Made by a program: the position numbers and the translations under genes
Origin: Hoylesella buccalis ATCC 35310
GTDB lineage: Bacteria; Bacteroidota; Bacteroidia; Bacteroidales; Bacteroidaceae
Length of the DNA: 64,000 nucleotides
Reading direction: 5' to 3'
Assembly: GCF_025151385.1 (NCBI RefSeq)
Contig: NZ_CP102287.1
Coordinates: forward strand, 2,666,001 to 2,730,000
The notes under the pieces: model-generated
The model's input: the letters and a program-made list of their open reading frames with translations, nothing else
The model's database searches: none
What the model was told of the DNA's origin: nothing
Shown here: piece after piece, positions 16,667 through 25,184 of the stretch
How the letters are laid out: the number at the start of each line of letters is the position of its first letter
Numbering within the stretch: the first letter of the stretch is position 1

Positions 16667-17638
16667 ATGAAGAAAGTACTGAATGAGGTAGGATATGTTT
16701 TGGTTTACGGCACCTGGTATCTGTTGTCACTGCTGCCCATGCGTTTGCTCTACGTATTGTCCGACCTGTTGTATCTCATCATGGCTTACATCTTGAGATA
16801 CAGACATCGTGTGATTTGGAAAAACCTGTCAAGCAGCTTCCCTGAAAAGAGCCACGAGGAACTGGTGAAGATAGAGAAAGACTTCTATCATTGGTTCTGC
16901 GACTACCTTGTGGAGACAATCAAACTGATGACCATGAGCAAGAAGCAACTCATGAGAAGAATGCAGTTTACAGGGATAGGAAAACTGAATGAAGTGTTAG
17001 CGCAGGGGCAGTCGTGTGCTATATATTTAGGTCATTATTGCAATTGGGAGTGGATTTCGTCGCTGCCTTTGTGGTTGACCGGGCAGACACAGTGTTGCCA
17101 ATTGTATCATCCTCTGGAAAACAAATGCTTTGATTATTTGTTTAGATATGTCCGCGAGCGGCAAAATGCGTTGTGCATACCCATGCAAGAGTCGTTGCGG
17201 AAGATACTTTCCTATGAGCAGCAGCACCAAACGGTGGTGGTGGGGTATATTGCTGATCAGGTTCCACTGTGGCACAACATCCACCATTGGGTTGATTTCT
17301 TGCATCATGACACACCCGTTTTAACGGGGGCGGAGCGCATTGTAAAGAAAACCAATCAAGTATGTTTCTACGGAGACATGAGGCGCGTCAACCGAGGATA
17401 TTATCAATGTGAAATGAGAATGATGACAGAAAATCCAAGACACTGTGGAGAATGGGAAATTACAAACCTATATTTCAAGTTGCTTGAAGAAACCATACAG
17501 CGCCAACCTGCCCTATGGCTGTGGAGTCATAACCGTTGGAAACGAACCAGAGCGGAATATAATTCGAGATTTCCTGAACAGGCCTCAAAGAACAAGAACG
17601 CCTCTTCTTCACAGGAAGTTGTAAAGTTAAAAGTGTAA
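16667..17638 (+). CDS. LpxL/HtrB-family lipid A biosynthesis acyltransferase
   Basis: A 323-residue inner-membrane acyltransferase. The N-terminus has a hydrophobic anchor (GTWYLLSLLPMRLLYVLSDLLYLI). The catalytic HX4E motif appears as GHYCNWEW. Downstream conserved phrases include YIADQVP and LTGAERIVKKT, and the C-terminal LWLWSHNRWK matches the family. These enzymes transfer secondary acyl chains to lipid A. Length is typical. It is followed after 15 nt by a glycosyltransferase run, so this looks like the first gene of a lipooligosaccharide core and lipid A cluster. The start at 16667 is set by the -7 box at 16630-16637. Confidence 0.88.
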   Translation: MKKVLNEVGYVLVYGTWYLLSLLPMRLLYVLSDLLYLIMAYILRYRHRVIWKNLSSSFPEKSHEELVKIEKDFYHWFCDYLVETIKLMTMSKKQLMRRMQFTGIGKLNEVLAQGQSCAIYLGHYCNWEWISSLPLWLTGQTQCCQLYHPLENKCFDYLFRYVRERQNALCIPMQESLRKILSYEQQHQTVVVGYIADQVPLWHNIHHWVDFLHHDTPVLTGAERIVKKTNQVCFYGDMRRVNRGYYQCEMRMMTENPRHCGEWEITNLYFKLLEETIQRQPALWLWSHNRWKRTRAEYNSRFPEQASKNKNASSSQEVVKLKV

Positions 17639-17653
17639 ATTGTCTTTTTGCTT

Positions 17654-18814
17654 ATGAAAAATACCAACAACATCATTACTGTCGGCTTTGATGCCAAGCG
17701 CATAGTGAGTAACCCGACGGGACTGGGAAATTATGGTAGGACGCTTGTGAATGCGCTGTTGGCAGAAGAGGCGCATCTCATGCTAAGGCTTTATGCGCCA
17801 GACAAAGGTAATGATGATTTGCGCGGCCAAGTGAGGGATGCCAGAAATATTTGTTTTTGTTATCCTAGTCATCATTCTTTCCGAATTCAAAGGGATTGGT
17901 GGAGACATCATGGCATGGTGCGGCAATTGGTGAAAGATGGGGTTGAGGTTTATCATGGACTGTCGGGTGAGCTGCCTGTAGGTATTCAAGCTAGTGGGGT
18001 GAAGAGTGTTGCAACGGTACATGATCTTATTTTTCTTCGCCATCCAGAATATTATAGCGGGATAGATGCATGGTTGTACAAGCGCAAATTCCTGTCTACT
18101 TGTCAAGAGGCCGATGTCATCATTGCTATCAGCGAACGTACAAAGCAAGATATTTTAGCTTTTTCTCACTATCCGGAAGATCAAATAAAGGTAATATACC
18201 AGGGCTGTGATACAAACTTTAAGGCTGTTGCCGACAGTGAGGAGAAACGGAGGGTGCGCGCTACTCACCGCCTGCCGAGACGCTTCATACTATATGTTGG
18301 TACGATGGAGGAGCGCAAAAACTTGCTGTTGGCCGTCAAGGCATTGCGACAATTGCCGCAAGAAATATCTCTCGTGGCCGTAGGCAAGGCGACCTCTTAT
18401 GTGCAAAAGGTGCGCAAATATATTTCTGAAAACGGTCTTCAACAGCGTGTTCGTATCCTTCACAGTGTGAATAACGATGATTTACCTGCCATTTATCAGC
18501 AGGCAGAATGCTTTGTTTATCCCTCGCGTTACGAGGGTTTTGGCATTCCCGTCGTCGAAGCCATACAAAGTGGTCTGCCTGTCGTGGCGTGTACAGGCTC
18601 TTGTTTGGAAGAAGCAGGAGGACCAGACTGCATTTACGTGCATCCCGATGACCATCAATCTTTGGCACAAGCCATAGCGTCGGTGTTGCAAGGTGCGGTG
18701 GGCAGAACGGAAAGGATAAACAGAAGCAAGCTGTATGTCAAGCGGTTTGAAAACCTGGATGTGGCAGCCCAGGTAGCAAACGTTTACCACATGTTGTTGC
18801 GAAAAAGCAGATAA
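17654..18814 (+). CDS. Glycosyltransferase family 4 (GT-B fold)
   Basis: A 386-residue retaining glycosyltransferase. The N-terminal domain has the GLGNYGRTLVNAL motif typical of GT4. The C-terminal nucleotide-sugar domain has LYVGTMEERKNLLLAVKAL and the ExE region YPSRYEGFGIPVVEA, which holds the catalytic glutamates. The mannosyl/rhamnosyl-transferase-like group is closest by these phrases; donor and acceptor are unknown. The ATG at 17654 is used; a TTG six nt upstream is less likely. It is 15 nt from the acyltransferase stop and is followed by GT2 and GT90 genes. Confidence 0.88.
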   Translation: MKNTNNIITVGFDAKRIVSNPTGLGNYGRTLVNALLAEEAHLMLRLYAPDKGNDDLRGQVRDARNICFCYPSHHSFRIQRDWWRHHGMVRQLVKDGVEVYHGLSGELPVGIQASGVKSVATVHDLIFLRHPEYYSGIDAWLYKRKFLSTCQEADVIIAISERTKQDILAFSHYPEDQIKVIYQGCDTNFKAVADSEEKRRVRATHRLPRRFILYVGTMEERKNLLLAVKALRQLPQEISLVAVGKATSYVQKVRKYISENGLQQRVRILHSVNNDDLPAIYQQAECFVYPSRYEGFGIPVVEAIQSGLPVVACTGSCLEEAGGPDCIYVHPDDHQSLAQAIASVLQGAVGRTERINRSKLYVKRFENLDVAAQVANVYHMLLRKSR

Positions 18815-18850
18815 CATGGGTCGTCAGTCTTTACTTAGCAGCATCAATAT

Positions 18851-19660
18851 ATGAACAGGAATGATATCAAGGTAAGCATGCTCGTCTCAACCTACAACTG
18901 GAAAGAGGCGCTAGAACTGTGTTTGCGCAGCATTTTCGCACAAACAGTGTTACCGTTCGAAATAGTTATCGCTGATGATGGGTCGCGGGAAGATACGCGT
19001 TCGTTGATACAGAGATTGCGAGATGAGAGCCCTGTACCCCTTAAGCATGTATGGCAAAAAGACAAAGGATTTCGCAAAACAAAAATATTAAATAAGGCCA
19101 TTGTTGTCATGACAGGCGATTATATCTTGCAAATAGATGGTGATGTGATTTTGTCTCCTCATTTTGTGAGTGATCATTTAGATATTTGTGAATCTAATTG
19201 TTTCGTGTGTGGGTCGAGAGTAAAGTTGAGCGAACAGGTGTCTCATCGTATTTTGTCTGCCAAACAAATCCGTCTGCATTGGTGGAATATTTCATTTGGA
19301 TACATGGCCAACAGCAGTCGTTCGCATTGTTTACGTCACTTGTTGGCTGATAGATACGACAGGAACATTGCTCATGCTCGTGGATGCAATATGGCTTATT
19401 GGCGAGATGACCTTGTAAGGGTGAATGGTTTTAATGAGGACTTTATCGAGTGGGGGTACGAAGACAGCGAATTAGCATACCGTCTGCATTTTTCCGGAGT
19501 AAGAAAACGAACGCTGAAAATGGGTGGAGTGGTGTATCATTTGTTTCATCCAGAAGCGTCTCGCCAAAATGAACGCAGTAATTTTGCGGAATTGTCACAT
19601 GTGAAAGAGAGGCTAATGGCATGGTGTGAAAATGGATTGGATCAATATAAAAAGTCATGA
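18851..19660 (+). CDS. Glycosyltransferase family 2 with a galactosyltransferase-like C-terminal domain
   Basis: A 269-residue GT-A enzyme. The N-terminus VSMLVSTYNWKEALELCLRSI is the nucleotide-sugar fold, with IADDGS as the first metal-site element and LQIDGDVI as the DxD motif. The C-terminal half has RGCNMAYWRDDLVRVNGFNE and WGYEDSELAYR, the ED-containing motif seen in the Glyco_transf_7C domain of polymerising galactosyl/GalNAc transferases. It probably adds a sugar to the lipooligosaccharide core. Its stop overlaps the GT90 start by ATGA. Confidence 0.87.
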   Translation: MNRNDIKVSMLVSTYNWKEALELCLRSIFAQTVLPFEIVIADDGSREDTRSLIQRLRDESPVPLKHVWQKDKGFRKTKILNKAIVVMTGDYILQIDGDVILSPHFVSDHLDICESNCFVCGSRVKLSEQVSHRILSAKQIRLHWWNISFGYMANSSRSHCLRHLLADRYDRNIAHARGCNMAYWRDDLVRVNGFNEDFIEWGYEDSELAYRLHFSGVRKRTLKMGGVVYHLFHPEASRQNERSNFAELSHVKERLMAWCENGLDQYKKS

Positions 19661-20664
19661 TTAATGTTTTTCGTTGGGTAAACCATCTATTTGGCTGCAA
19701 AAAGAATGCGAAGTGGAAATATTATCTTGTGTCCTATATTCAAGTGTCCATGCCCCATTTTATTCTAAAGTATTTGTGGCAGCGGGATAAGAAAGTTTTG
19801 CTTGACCGTGCGGACCAAGATTATATTTGGAATAGGGTGAACTATTATAACCGTTTGGCGATAGAAACTCCTATCGATAAAACTGTGTTTCGCGAGAATT
19901 CCACTATGCTTGGAACGCAAAAAATAAAACACCCGAAAGTGTATTATCTAGACTCTTATCGTTATGCCAAAGCCTTTTCTCCCTACTATCGGTGGATAAT
20001 ATTGCCAGGTGATGTTACATATGTCCCTAAACTTCCGTCAATAGTCAAGAGCAGGCCCATTGTGAAAGGTAATCAAAATGCAGTGTTGATGAAGCTCGAC
20101 CGTGTGCGCCATTTCCTTTTTATACAGGACAAGAAAGCCTTTCAGGATAAAAAAAACATGGCGATATTCCGCGGAGAAATCGGTCAGAAAGAAGGAAACG
20201 ACTTAAAACAAAATCGTCTTGAGTTCATGCAAAAGTACTTTCAGCACCCCTTAATTGATGCGGGAGTGGTAGATGAGCAGTTTGAAGAGTGGCACACCCC
20301 TAAGCTTTCCATTGCCGAACATTTGAATTATAAGTTCATCATGGCGTTGGAGGGGAACGACGTGGCAAGCAATTTGAAGTGGATCATGTCCTCAAATTCG
20401 ATAGCAGTAATGCCCCCTCCTACTTGCGAATCATGGTTTATGGAAGGTAAACTGATACCAAATTATCACTATATTGCCATAAAAACCGACTTTTCGGACC
20501 TTCCTCAACAACTTCGTTATTATATCAATCATCCCGAAGATGCAGAAGCTATCGTTGAGCATGCACACCAATTCGTAGCACAATTCAAGGATAAACGGCG
20601 TGAACGCATGGTGTCCTTATTGGTTTTGCAGAAGTATTTGAATATCGTTAATGATGCTCATTAG
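19657..20664 (+). CDS. Glycosyltransferase family 90 (LpsA/CAP10-like)
   Basis: A 335-residue protein resembling LPS-modifying LpsA and fungal CAP10 GT90 enzymes. The phrases AIFRGEIGQ, the SIAEHLNYKFIMALEGNDVASNLKW block and MPPPTCESWFMEGKLIPNYHYI are the usual GT90 landmarks; the donor is often UDP-xylose or UDP-glucose. It is translationally coupled to the GT2 gene (ATGA at 19657). The 3' end overlaps that of the convergent GT2 gene by 4 nt (20661-20664). The DNA of this gene is visibly more AT-rich than the housekeeping genes upstream. Confidence 0.82.
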   Translation: MINVFRWVNHLFGCKKNAKWKYYLVSYIQVSMPHFILKYLWQRDKKVLLDRADQDYIWNRVNYYNRLAIETPIDKTVFRENSTMLGTQKIKHPKVYYLDSYRYAKAFSPYYRWIILPGDVTYVPKLPSIVKSRPIVKGNQNAVLMKLDRVRHFLFIQDKKAFQDKKNMAIFRGEIGQKEGNDLKQNRLEFMQKYFQHPLIDAGVVDEQFEEWHTPKLSIAEHLNYKFIMALEGNDVASNLKWIMSSNSIAVMPPPTCESWFMEGKLIPNYHYIAIKTDFSDLPQQLRYYINHPEDAEAIVEHAHQFVAQFKDKRRERMVSLLVLQKYLNIVNDAH

Positions 20665-21623
20665 CGATGCAAGTATAGATACAATCTTCTTGTTGAGCGA
20701 TATATCCTTCGCACAATTCGGCTGGGGTAAGTATTGTGGAGCAGGAAATACAGCAATCGGGTTGTCAAGAAGCGTGGGTGATAATCAAGCTTTTGTTCTA
20801 TTAGCGATACTTGATGTTTTGATAAATCACAATCATAGCAGTCAACGTATATTGACAGCATTGCCAAATTTATTGCTTTTACATAAGCGTCGTCAGCATT
20901 CTCCTTACTGAAGAAAAACTCAACGACCCTCATGGCCCGTATAAACGAGAATAGTGACTCTAACGAAATGGACGCGCAGTAAGAGCCGGGGCGCTCTCTG
21001 CGATAGTAATATACAACCTCGTTTAAAAGAGCCCTGCGCCCCACAAGCAGTAAACAAGGTATCACAGAGTAATCCTCACCGAAGCCGATGCCCTCTGAAA
21101 AGAGAATGTGATGGTCTGTAAACAGGGACTTTCTAAACAGTTTTCCCCAAACTCCAAAATCCTTAGTCTTTCTCAGCAATATGGATAAGATGCGGCATTT
21201 CAGGCTTCTGTTGTCAGGATAAATCATTCGCAGCTGATTTTGTGCCGTAAAACAGTGGCCACATTCTACGATGTCAGCGTCGGTCTCCATTTGTTTTCTT
21301 GCCATTTTCTCAATGGCGTCGCAACCATATAGGTAATCATCGCTATCTACGAAAGCGACAAAATCCCCTGTAGACGCATCTATTCCTGTTTGACGAACGG
21401 CGGCAAGCCCCCTGTTCTTAGTGTGCCTAATCAGTTTGGTCTTGGAACTGACGGCAGGATACCTGCTCACGCATTGTCGCAAGACGTCAATACTTTTGTC
21501 GGGGCTGCAATCGTCTACAAAGATAAACTCAATGTCCTGGTATGTCTGCGTGAATAAGCTTTCAGCACATTCCTTGATGTAATTCTCTACTTTATAAATA
21601 GGTACTAAAACTGATATTTTCAT
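20661..21623 (-). CDS. Glycosyltransferase family 2
   Basis: A 320-residue GT-A enzyme starting MKISVLVPIYKVENYIKE. The fold is marked by IFVDDCSPDKS, KNRGLAAVRQTGID and the DxD site VAFVDSDDYL. The C-terminal third is basic and tyrosine-rich (YYYRRERPGSY). It belongs to the large WaaV/capsular GT2 group; donor and acceptor are unknown. It is the only gene of the core glycan block on the minus strand, and its stop codon overlaps the GT90 stop region. The start at 21623 is chosen over a longer frame starting at 21653, because it begins exactly at the conserved GT2 N-terminal strand. Confidence 0.87.
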   Translation of the reverse strand: MKISVLVPIYKVENYIKECAESLFTQTYQDIEFIFVDDCSPDKSIDVLRQCVSRYPAVSSKTKLIRHTKNRGLAAVRQTGIDASTGDFVAFVDSDDYLYGCDAIEKMARKQMETDADIVECGHCFTAQNQLRMIYPDNRSLKCRILSILLRKTKDFGVWGKLFRKSLFTDHHILFSEGIGFGEDYSVIPCLLLVGRRALLNEVVYYYRRERPGSYCASISLESLFSFIRAMRVVEFFFSKENADDAYVKAINLAMLSIYVDCYDCDLSKHQVSLIEQKLDYHPRFLTTRLLYFLLHNTYPSRIVRRIYRSTRRLYLYLHR

Positions 21624-21763
21624 TGATTGATAAAAATAGATAAGTAATATCAAACAAAAGCCATAATCATCTTGATTAACGCAAGGTAGATATATAGGTG
21701 ATTTTTTTTACAAAGGTATTATTTTTTTTATGATAATTTAGTTCCTCTCTGTATTTATTTAAT

Positions 21764-21771
21764 TATTTTTG
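21764..21771 (+). promoter_or_regulatory. -7 box (TATTTTTG) of the membrane glycosyltransferase gene
   Basis: TATTTTTG matches TAnnTTTG with 10 nt to the ATG at 21782, another very short leader. The surrounding 21624-21781 region is strongly AT-rich. Confidence 0.5.
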
Positions 21772-21781
21772 TAGCATTGAT

Positions 21782-23008
21782 ATGTATTCACAAAACTCAA
21801 AGATATATTATATGCTACAATTTAAATGCAGGGCATTCTTAGCCAAACCTTTCTTTCACGACAAGCGAACCTTGTTGTGGCTGTGGACACTTTTGCCCAT
21901 TATCGCCACTGTTTTCAAGTTGCATCGCAACAACAATTATCTGATATTCCGTGGCGTTTTCTGGCATACAGTGAACCAAACATCGCTGTATGGGGCGTAC
22001 CCCAACGAATATTTTGATGTAAATCATTATGGACCTTTATTCGCTTTGGTCGTTGCTCCCTTTGCTGTAATGCCCGTATGGTTAGGTATGTTGTTTTGGA
22101 ATGTAGTACTCTCGCTCTGCTTGTATGTTGCCATTAGTAGGTCGCAACTGAAGTACAAACAGCAAATCTTTATTTATTGGTTTTGTGCAGAGACGTTGCT
22201 AACTTCCTTGTTCATGCAGCAATTCAATATTGCCATTGCTGCCATTATCATTGCTTCGTACTTCTTGATAGAGCGAGAGCGTGACTTTTGGGCGGCATTC
22301 CTCATAGTGTTAGGTACATTTGTCAAGCTATATGGGGTGGTGGGACTGGCTTTTTTCTTCTTCTCCAAGCATAAAGGACGGTTCGTTTTATCGTTGTTAT
22401 TGTGGGCTGTTGTGCTGTTCGTTGCGCCTATGCTGATAAGCAATGCCGACTATGTGATAGGGCAATATCACGAATGGTATGTTACCTTGTTGGAAAAGAA
22501 TGGAGAAAACCTCCAATCTATTGCCCAAAATATCTCCTTATTGGGCATGGTTCGTCGCATTACAGGCAATCTTTTATATTCCGATTTGTGGCTCATCGCT
22601 CCAGCGTTGGTATTGTTTTTCATCCCTTACTTTCGCTTTTCGCAATACAGAAATGCAATGTTTCGCCAAACCTACCTTGCATCGGTGTTGCTGTTCGTCG
22701 TACTTTTCAGCACAGGCAGTGAGAGTAGTTCGTACATTATTGCCATTAGTGGGGCTTGTATATGGTATCTGTCTGCTCCGTGGCAACGCAATCGTTGGGA
22801 TGTAGTCTTCATGGTGCTGGTGTTAATGATATCAGGATTTGGCTCGTCCGACCTCTATCCTCGTTGTATACGGCACGACTTGATACAAGTATATTCGTTG
22901 AAAGCCCTACCATGCACTTTGGTTTGGCTGAAACTATGCTATGAAATGATGTTCAAGAATTATGCTTCCGCTGATGTAGGTACACAAAGTGAAGCATCAA
23001 GAAGTTGA
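21782..23008 (+). CDS. GT87/DUF2029-like integral-membrane glycosyltransferase
   Basis: A 408-residue protein with about ten hydrophobic segments. The first periplasmic loop holds GVFWHTVNQTSLYGAYPNEYFDVNHYGP. This is the pattern of GT-C enzymes, in which an acidic residue in loop 1 binds a polyprenyl-phosphate sugar. It resembles DUF2029/GT87 mannosyl- and arabinosyltransferases. Such enzymes act on the periplasmic side with lipid-linked sugars, which fits the GtrB/GtrA pair encoded convergently next to it. The last 56 nt of this gene overlap the end of gtrA-like on the other strand (22953-23008). The specific sugar is unknown. Confidence 0.75.
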   Translation: MYSQNSKIYYMLQFKCRAFLAKPFFHDKRTLLWLWTLLPIIATVFKLHRNNNYLIFRGVFWHTVNQTSLYGAYPNEYFDVNHYGPLFALVVAPFAVMPVWLGMLFWNVVLSLCLYVAISRSQLKYKQQIFIYWFCAETLLTSLFMQQFNIAIAAIIIASYFLIERERDFWAAFLIVLGTFVKLYGVVGLAFFFFSKHKGRFVLSLLLWAVVLFVAPMLISNADYVIGQYHEWYVTLLEKNGENLQSIAQNISLLGMVRRITGNLLYSDLWLIAPALVLFFIPYFRFSQYRNAMFRQTYLASVLLFVVLFSTGSESSSYIIAISGACIWYLSAPWQRNRWDVVFMVLVLMISGFGSSDLYPRCIRHDLIQVYSLKALPCTLVWLKLCYEMMFKNYASADVGTQSEASRS

Positions 23009-23378
23009 TGGGAACAGCCACAATCATCACCAATATGGGCGAAAGCCATTTGCTCACGTCCAACCAAAGAAAGACATTCAGCAAGCCAATCTCCATAAGA
23101 TAGTTGACAATATGACTCCCCACAAAGCCCGCAGCATTGGACTTTGTGGGCTTTTTGTGGAAGGTAAAATAAGTAGTGAGTACATAGTTGCATACCAATC
23201 CTACCCCATAGCCTGCCGTGTAGGAAACATTCGCATTGGTAAACATCAAGAACAGGCAATAAATGCCATAATGAATCAGCGAACAGACCGTACCTACTAA
23301 CCCAAAGCGAACGATGCGTCCTGCATCTTTTCGCAGTTTGGGGTGTCTTTCTCCGTATGCTTTGAAGCTATTCTTCAT
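22953..23378 (-). CDS. GtrA-like polyprenyl-phosphate-sugar flippase
   Basis: A 141-residue protein with four hydrophobic helices and the GtrA pattern: RFGLVGTVCSLIHYGIYCLF, an AGYGVGLVCNYVLTTYFTF helix with the conserved N-Y-F, and a final helix VPINFLMLHFVYLH. GtrA proteins are thought to flip the undecaprenyl-phosphate sugar made by GtrB. The ATG at 23378 overlaps the end of the GtrB-like gene by 11 nt; a TTG upstream (23390) is possible. The 3' end lies inside the GT87-like gene on the other strand. Confidence 0.85.
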   Translation of the reverse strand: MKNSFKAYGERHPKLRKDAGRIVRFGLVGTVCSLIHYGIYCLFLMFTNANVSYTAGYGVGLVCNYVLTTYFTFHKKPTKSNAAGFVGSHIVNYLMEIGLLNVFLWLDVSKWLSPILVMIVAVPINFLMLHFVYLHQRKHNS

Positions 23379-24324
23379 CCGCTCCAACAATTTTGGTTAC
23401 ATGGTATAGCGGTCTGTTTTTTACTTCGGTATAAATCTTTCCGATATAAACGCCCACAATACCTATTGACAGCAAGATGAATCCTCCTACGAGCCAAATG
23501 CTCATCATGATTGATGCCCAACCCGGATAGGCTGTTCCCACGGCCAGTGCATGAATAACATAGATGCCAATGCCGATGCTTAGAAAGATGAAAAGCAAAC
23601 CAGCATACAGTATGAAATATATGGGATGTACGGTAAACGAGGTGATGCCATCGAGTGCCAAGCTTAGCATTTTGCGCAGTGTGTATTTGGATTTACCTGC
23701 CTGTCGCTCGCTGATGGGGTCATCGACACATGCCGATGGCAATCCCAGCATAGGTATCAATCCGCGCAAATACAAGTTGTGTTCCTGATAAGTGGATAGG
23801 ATGTCAAGGGCAAGGCGGCTCATTAAGCGGAAATCTGCATGATTGAACACGCTTTTCACACCCAACTTGTTCTGCAATCGGTAAAAGGCAGTGGCACTCA
23901 GTCGTTTCAATAGTGGGTCTGCCTGCCGTGAAGTCTTCACGCCATACACCACTTCGCAATTATTGTGAGTGTACTCGTGAATCATCAGCGGAATGGCATT
24001 CAGGTCGTCTTGCAAGTCGGCATCAATCGTAACGACCGCATCTGCCCATGTTCGAGCCGTCATCATGCCAGCCATCATGGCATTCTGATGTCCCACGTTG
24101 CTTGCCAAGTTGATGCCTCTCACAAACTTGTTGGTTTGTTGCAACTTGCAAATAAGCTCCCAAGTGCGGTCTTTGCTGCCGTCGTTGACAAATACCATCA
24201 TGCTGTCGGCACTGATGTGTCCTTGTTGTATGAGGTCGTTAAAAAGGGTTGTCAATTGGGCTACTGAGTTTTCCAGCACCTCTTCTTCGTTATAGCAGGG
24301 GGATATGGTGGCTAATCTCATCAT
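23368..24324 (-). CDS. GtrB/DPM1-like polyprenyl-phosphate glycosyltransferase
   Basis: A 318-residue GT2 enzyme with the dolichol-phosphate-mannose synthase signature: TISPCYNEEEVLENS, FVNDGSKDRTW, NVGHQNAMMAGM, and TIDADLQDD for the DxD site. Two C-terminal membrane helices (about 232-257 and 267-292) are the GtrB/ArnC architecture. It should load a sugar onto undecaprenyl phosphate on the cytoplasmic face. It starts within the last 4 nt of the deacetylase gene and overlaps GtrA, so deacetylase-GtrB-GtrA is a tightly coupled operon. Confidence 0.88.
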   Translation of the reverse strand: MMRLATISPCYNEEEVLENSVAQLTTLFNDLIQQGHISADSMMVFVNDGSKDRTWELICKLQQTNKFVRGINLASNVGHQNAMMAGMMTARTWADAVVTIDADLQDDLNAIPLMIHEYTHNNCEVVYGVKTSRQADPLLKRLSATAFYRLQNKLGVKSVFNHADFRLMSRLALDILSTYQEHNLYLRGLIPMLGLPSACVDDPISERQAGKSKYTLRKMLSLALDGITSFTVHPIYFILYAGLLFIFLSIGIGIYVIHALAVGTAYPGWASIMMSIWLVGGFILLSIGIVGVYIGKIYTEVKNRPLYHVTKIVGADEE

Positions 24325-25106
24325 GCTTTGTTCAATTTACTTTTTGCAAATTCGGTAAAGGTAACAAACGCTTCCTCTTCTTTTTTCAACATCTTGATGA
24401 GGTTGCTCAATCGTTGAACCATTTTATCGCCACTATTTTTGCGGATGATATACGGCATCTTGTATTCACGGTGTGCGTTGAGGTCGTAGAACTCCCATGG
24501 ATGAAAATAGGTTACAAAATAGCCATCGTGTCGCAGTACTCGCCTTGTCATCCAGTGATAGAGCTGCTGTGGCAAGAGATGTAACGACAGCCAGAACAGC
24601 GGAAAGCGCACCCAAGGCGTTACCGATGCTGGTATTTGCATCACTTCTCCGCGCATAAACCATGTGCGAGGCGTTGTGAGGTGCATGTATCTGCCAGGAA
24701 TAAAGGCAGGATTTAGGGAAGAGTTGTACAGATAGCCCGCTTTTTCAATGTCTTTGTCTGACACGGGAAACATCCTTGGTTGTCGATAGCCATGCACCTG
24801 TGTACCTGCCACACTTTCTACGATGCGTTTGGATTCAAACACGTCTGTAGGTTTAGGTTGCCAATGGTCCACACCATGACAAGCCACCTCGTGCCCCTCT
24901 TGCATAATGCGCCTAATGGTTTGAGGCGACTGTTCGGCAAAGTTTGCCGTACAAAAGAAGGTAGCGTGTACTCCATTTTGTTGTAAGCAGTCTAATATCT
25001 TGTTCGTGCCTTCAACAGAAATACGCATCCCTTCTTCTAACGAAATGTTCACGCCGTGTTCTTTGGGTACATCAAATTCTTCGGTGTCGAAACTCAATAA
25101 TATCAT
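24321..25106 (-). CDS. NodB-family polysaccharide deacetylase
   Basis: A 261-residue carbohydrate esterase family 4-like protein. Motif 1 is LLSFDTEEFD (general base and metal Asp). Motif 2 is ACHGVDHW with the HxxxH metal ligands. Motif 3 is GYRQPRMFPV, and a late YFHPWEF supplies the motif-5 histidine. It resembles the DUF3473-linked deacetylases of exopolysaccharide clusters. It has no signal peptide, so it would act in the cytoplasm, perhaps on the lipid-linked sugar made by the coupled GtrB. First gene of the deacetylase-GtrB-GtrA operon, with a TACTTTTG box at 25140-25133. Confidence 0.85.
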   Translation of the reverse strand: MILLSFDTEEFDVPKEHGVNISLEEGMRISVEGTNKILDCLQQNGVHATFFCTANFAEQSPQTIRRIMQEGHEVACHGVDHWQPKPTDVFESKRIVESVAGTQVHGYRQPRMFPVSDKDIEKAGYLYNSSLNPAFIPGRYMHLTTPRTWFMRGEVMQIPASVTPWVRFPLFWLSLHLLPQQLYHWMTRRVLRHDGYFVTYFHPWEFYDLNAHREYKMPYIIRKNSGDKMVQRLSNLIKMLKKEEEAFVTFTEFAKSKLNKA

Positions 25107-25132
25107 GACATTGCTTTTTCGTATAGTATTTG

Positions 25133-25140
25133 CAAAAGTA
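25133..25140 (-). promoter_or_regulatory. -7 box (TACTTTTG) of the deacetylase-GtrB-GtrA operon
   Basis: CAAAAGTA on the plus strand, TACTTTTG on the minus strand, 26 nt upstream of the ATG at 25106. Confidence 0.6.
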
Positions 25141-25184
25141 ACAAATTATTTATTTCTTTTGAGCAAACCGTCAGGTTATTTGTC

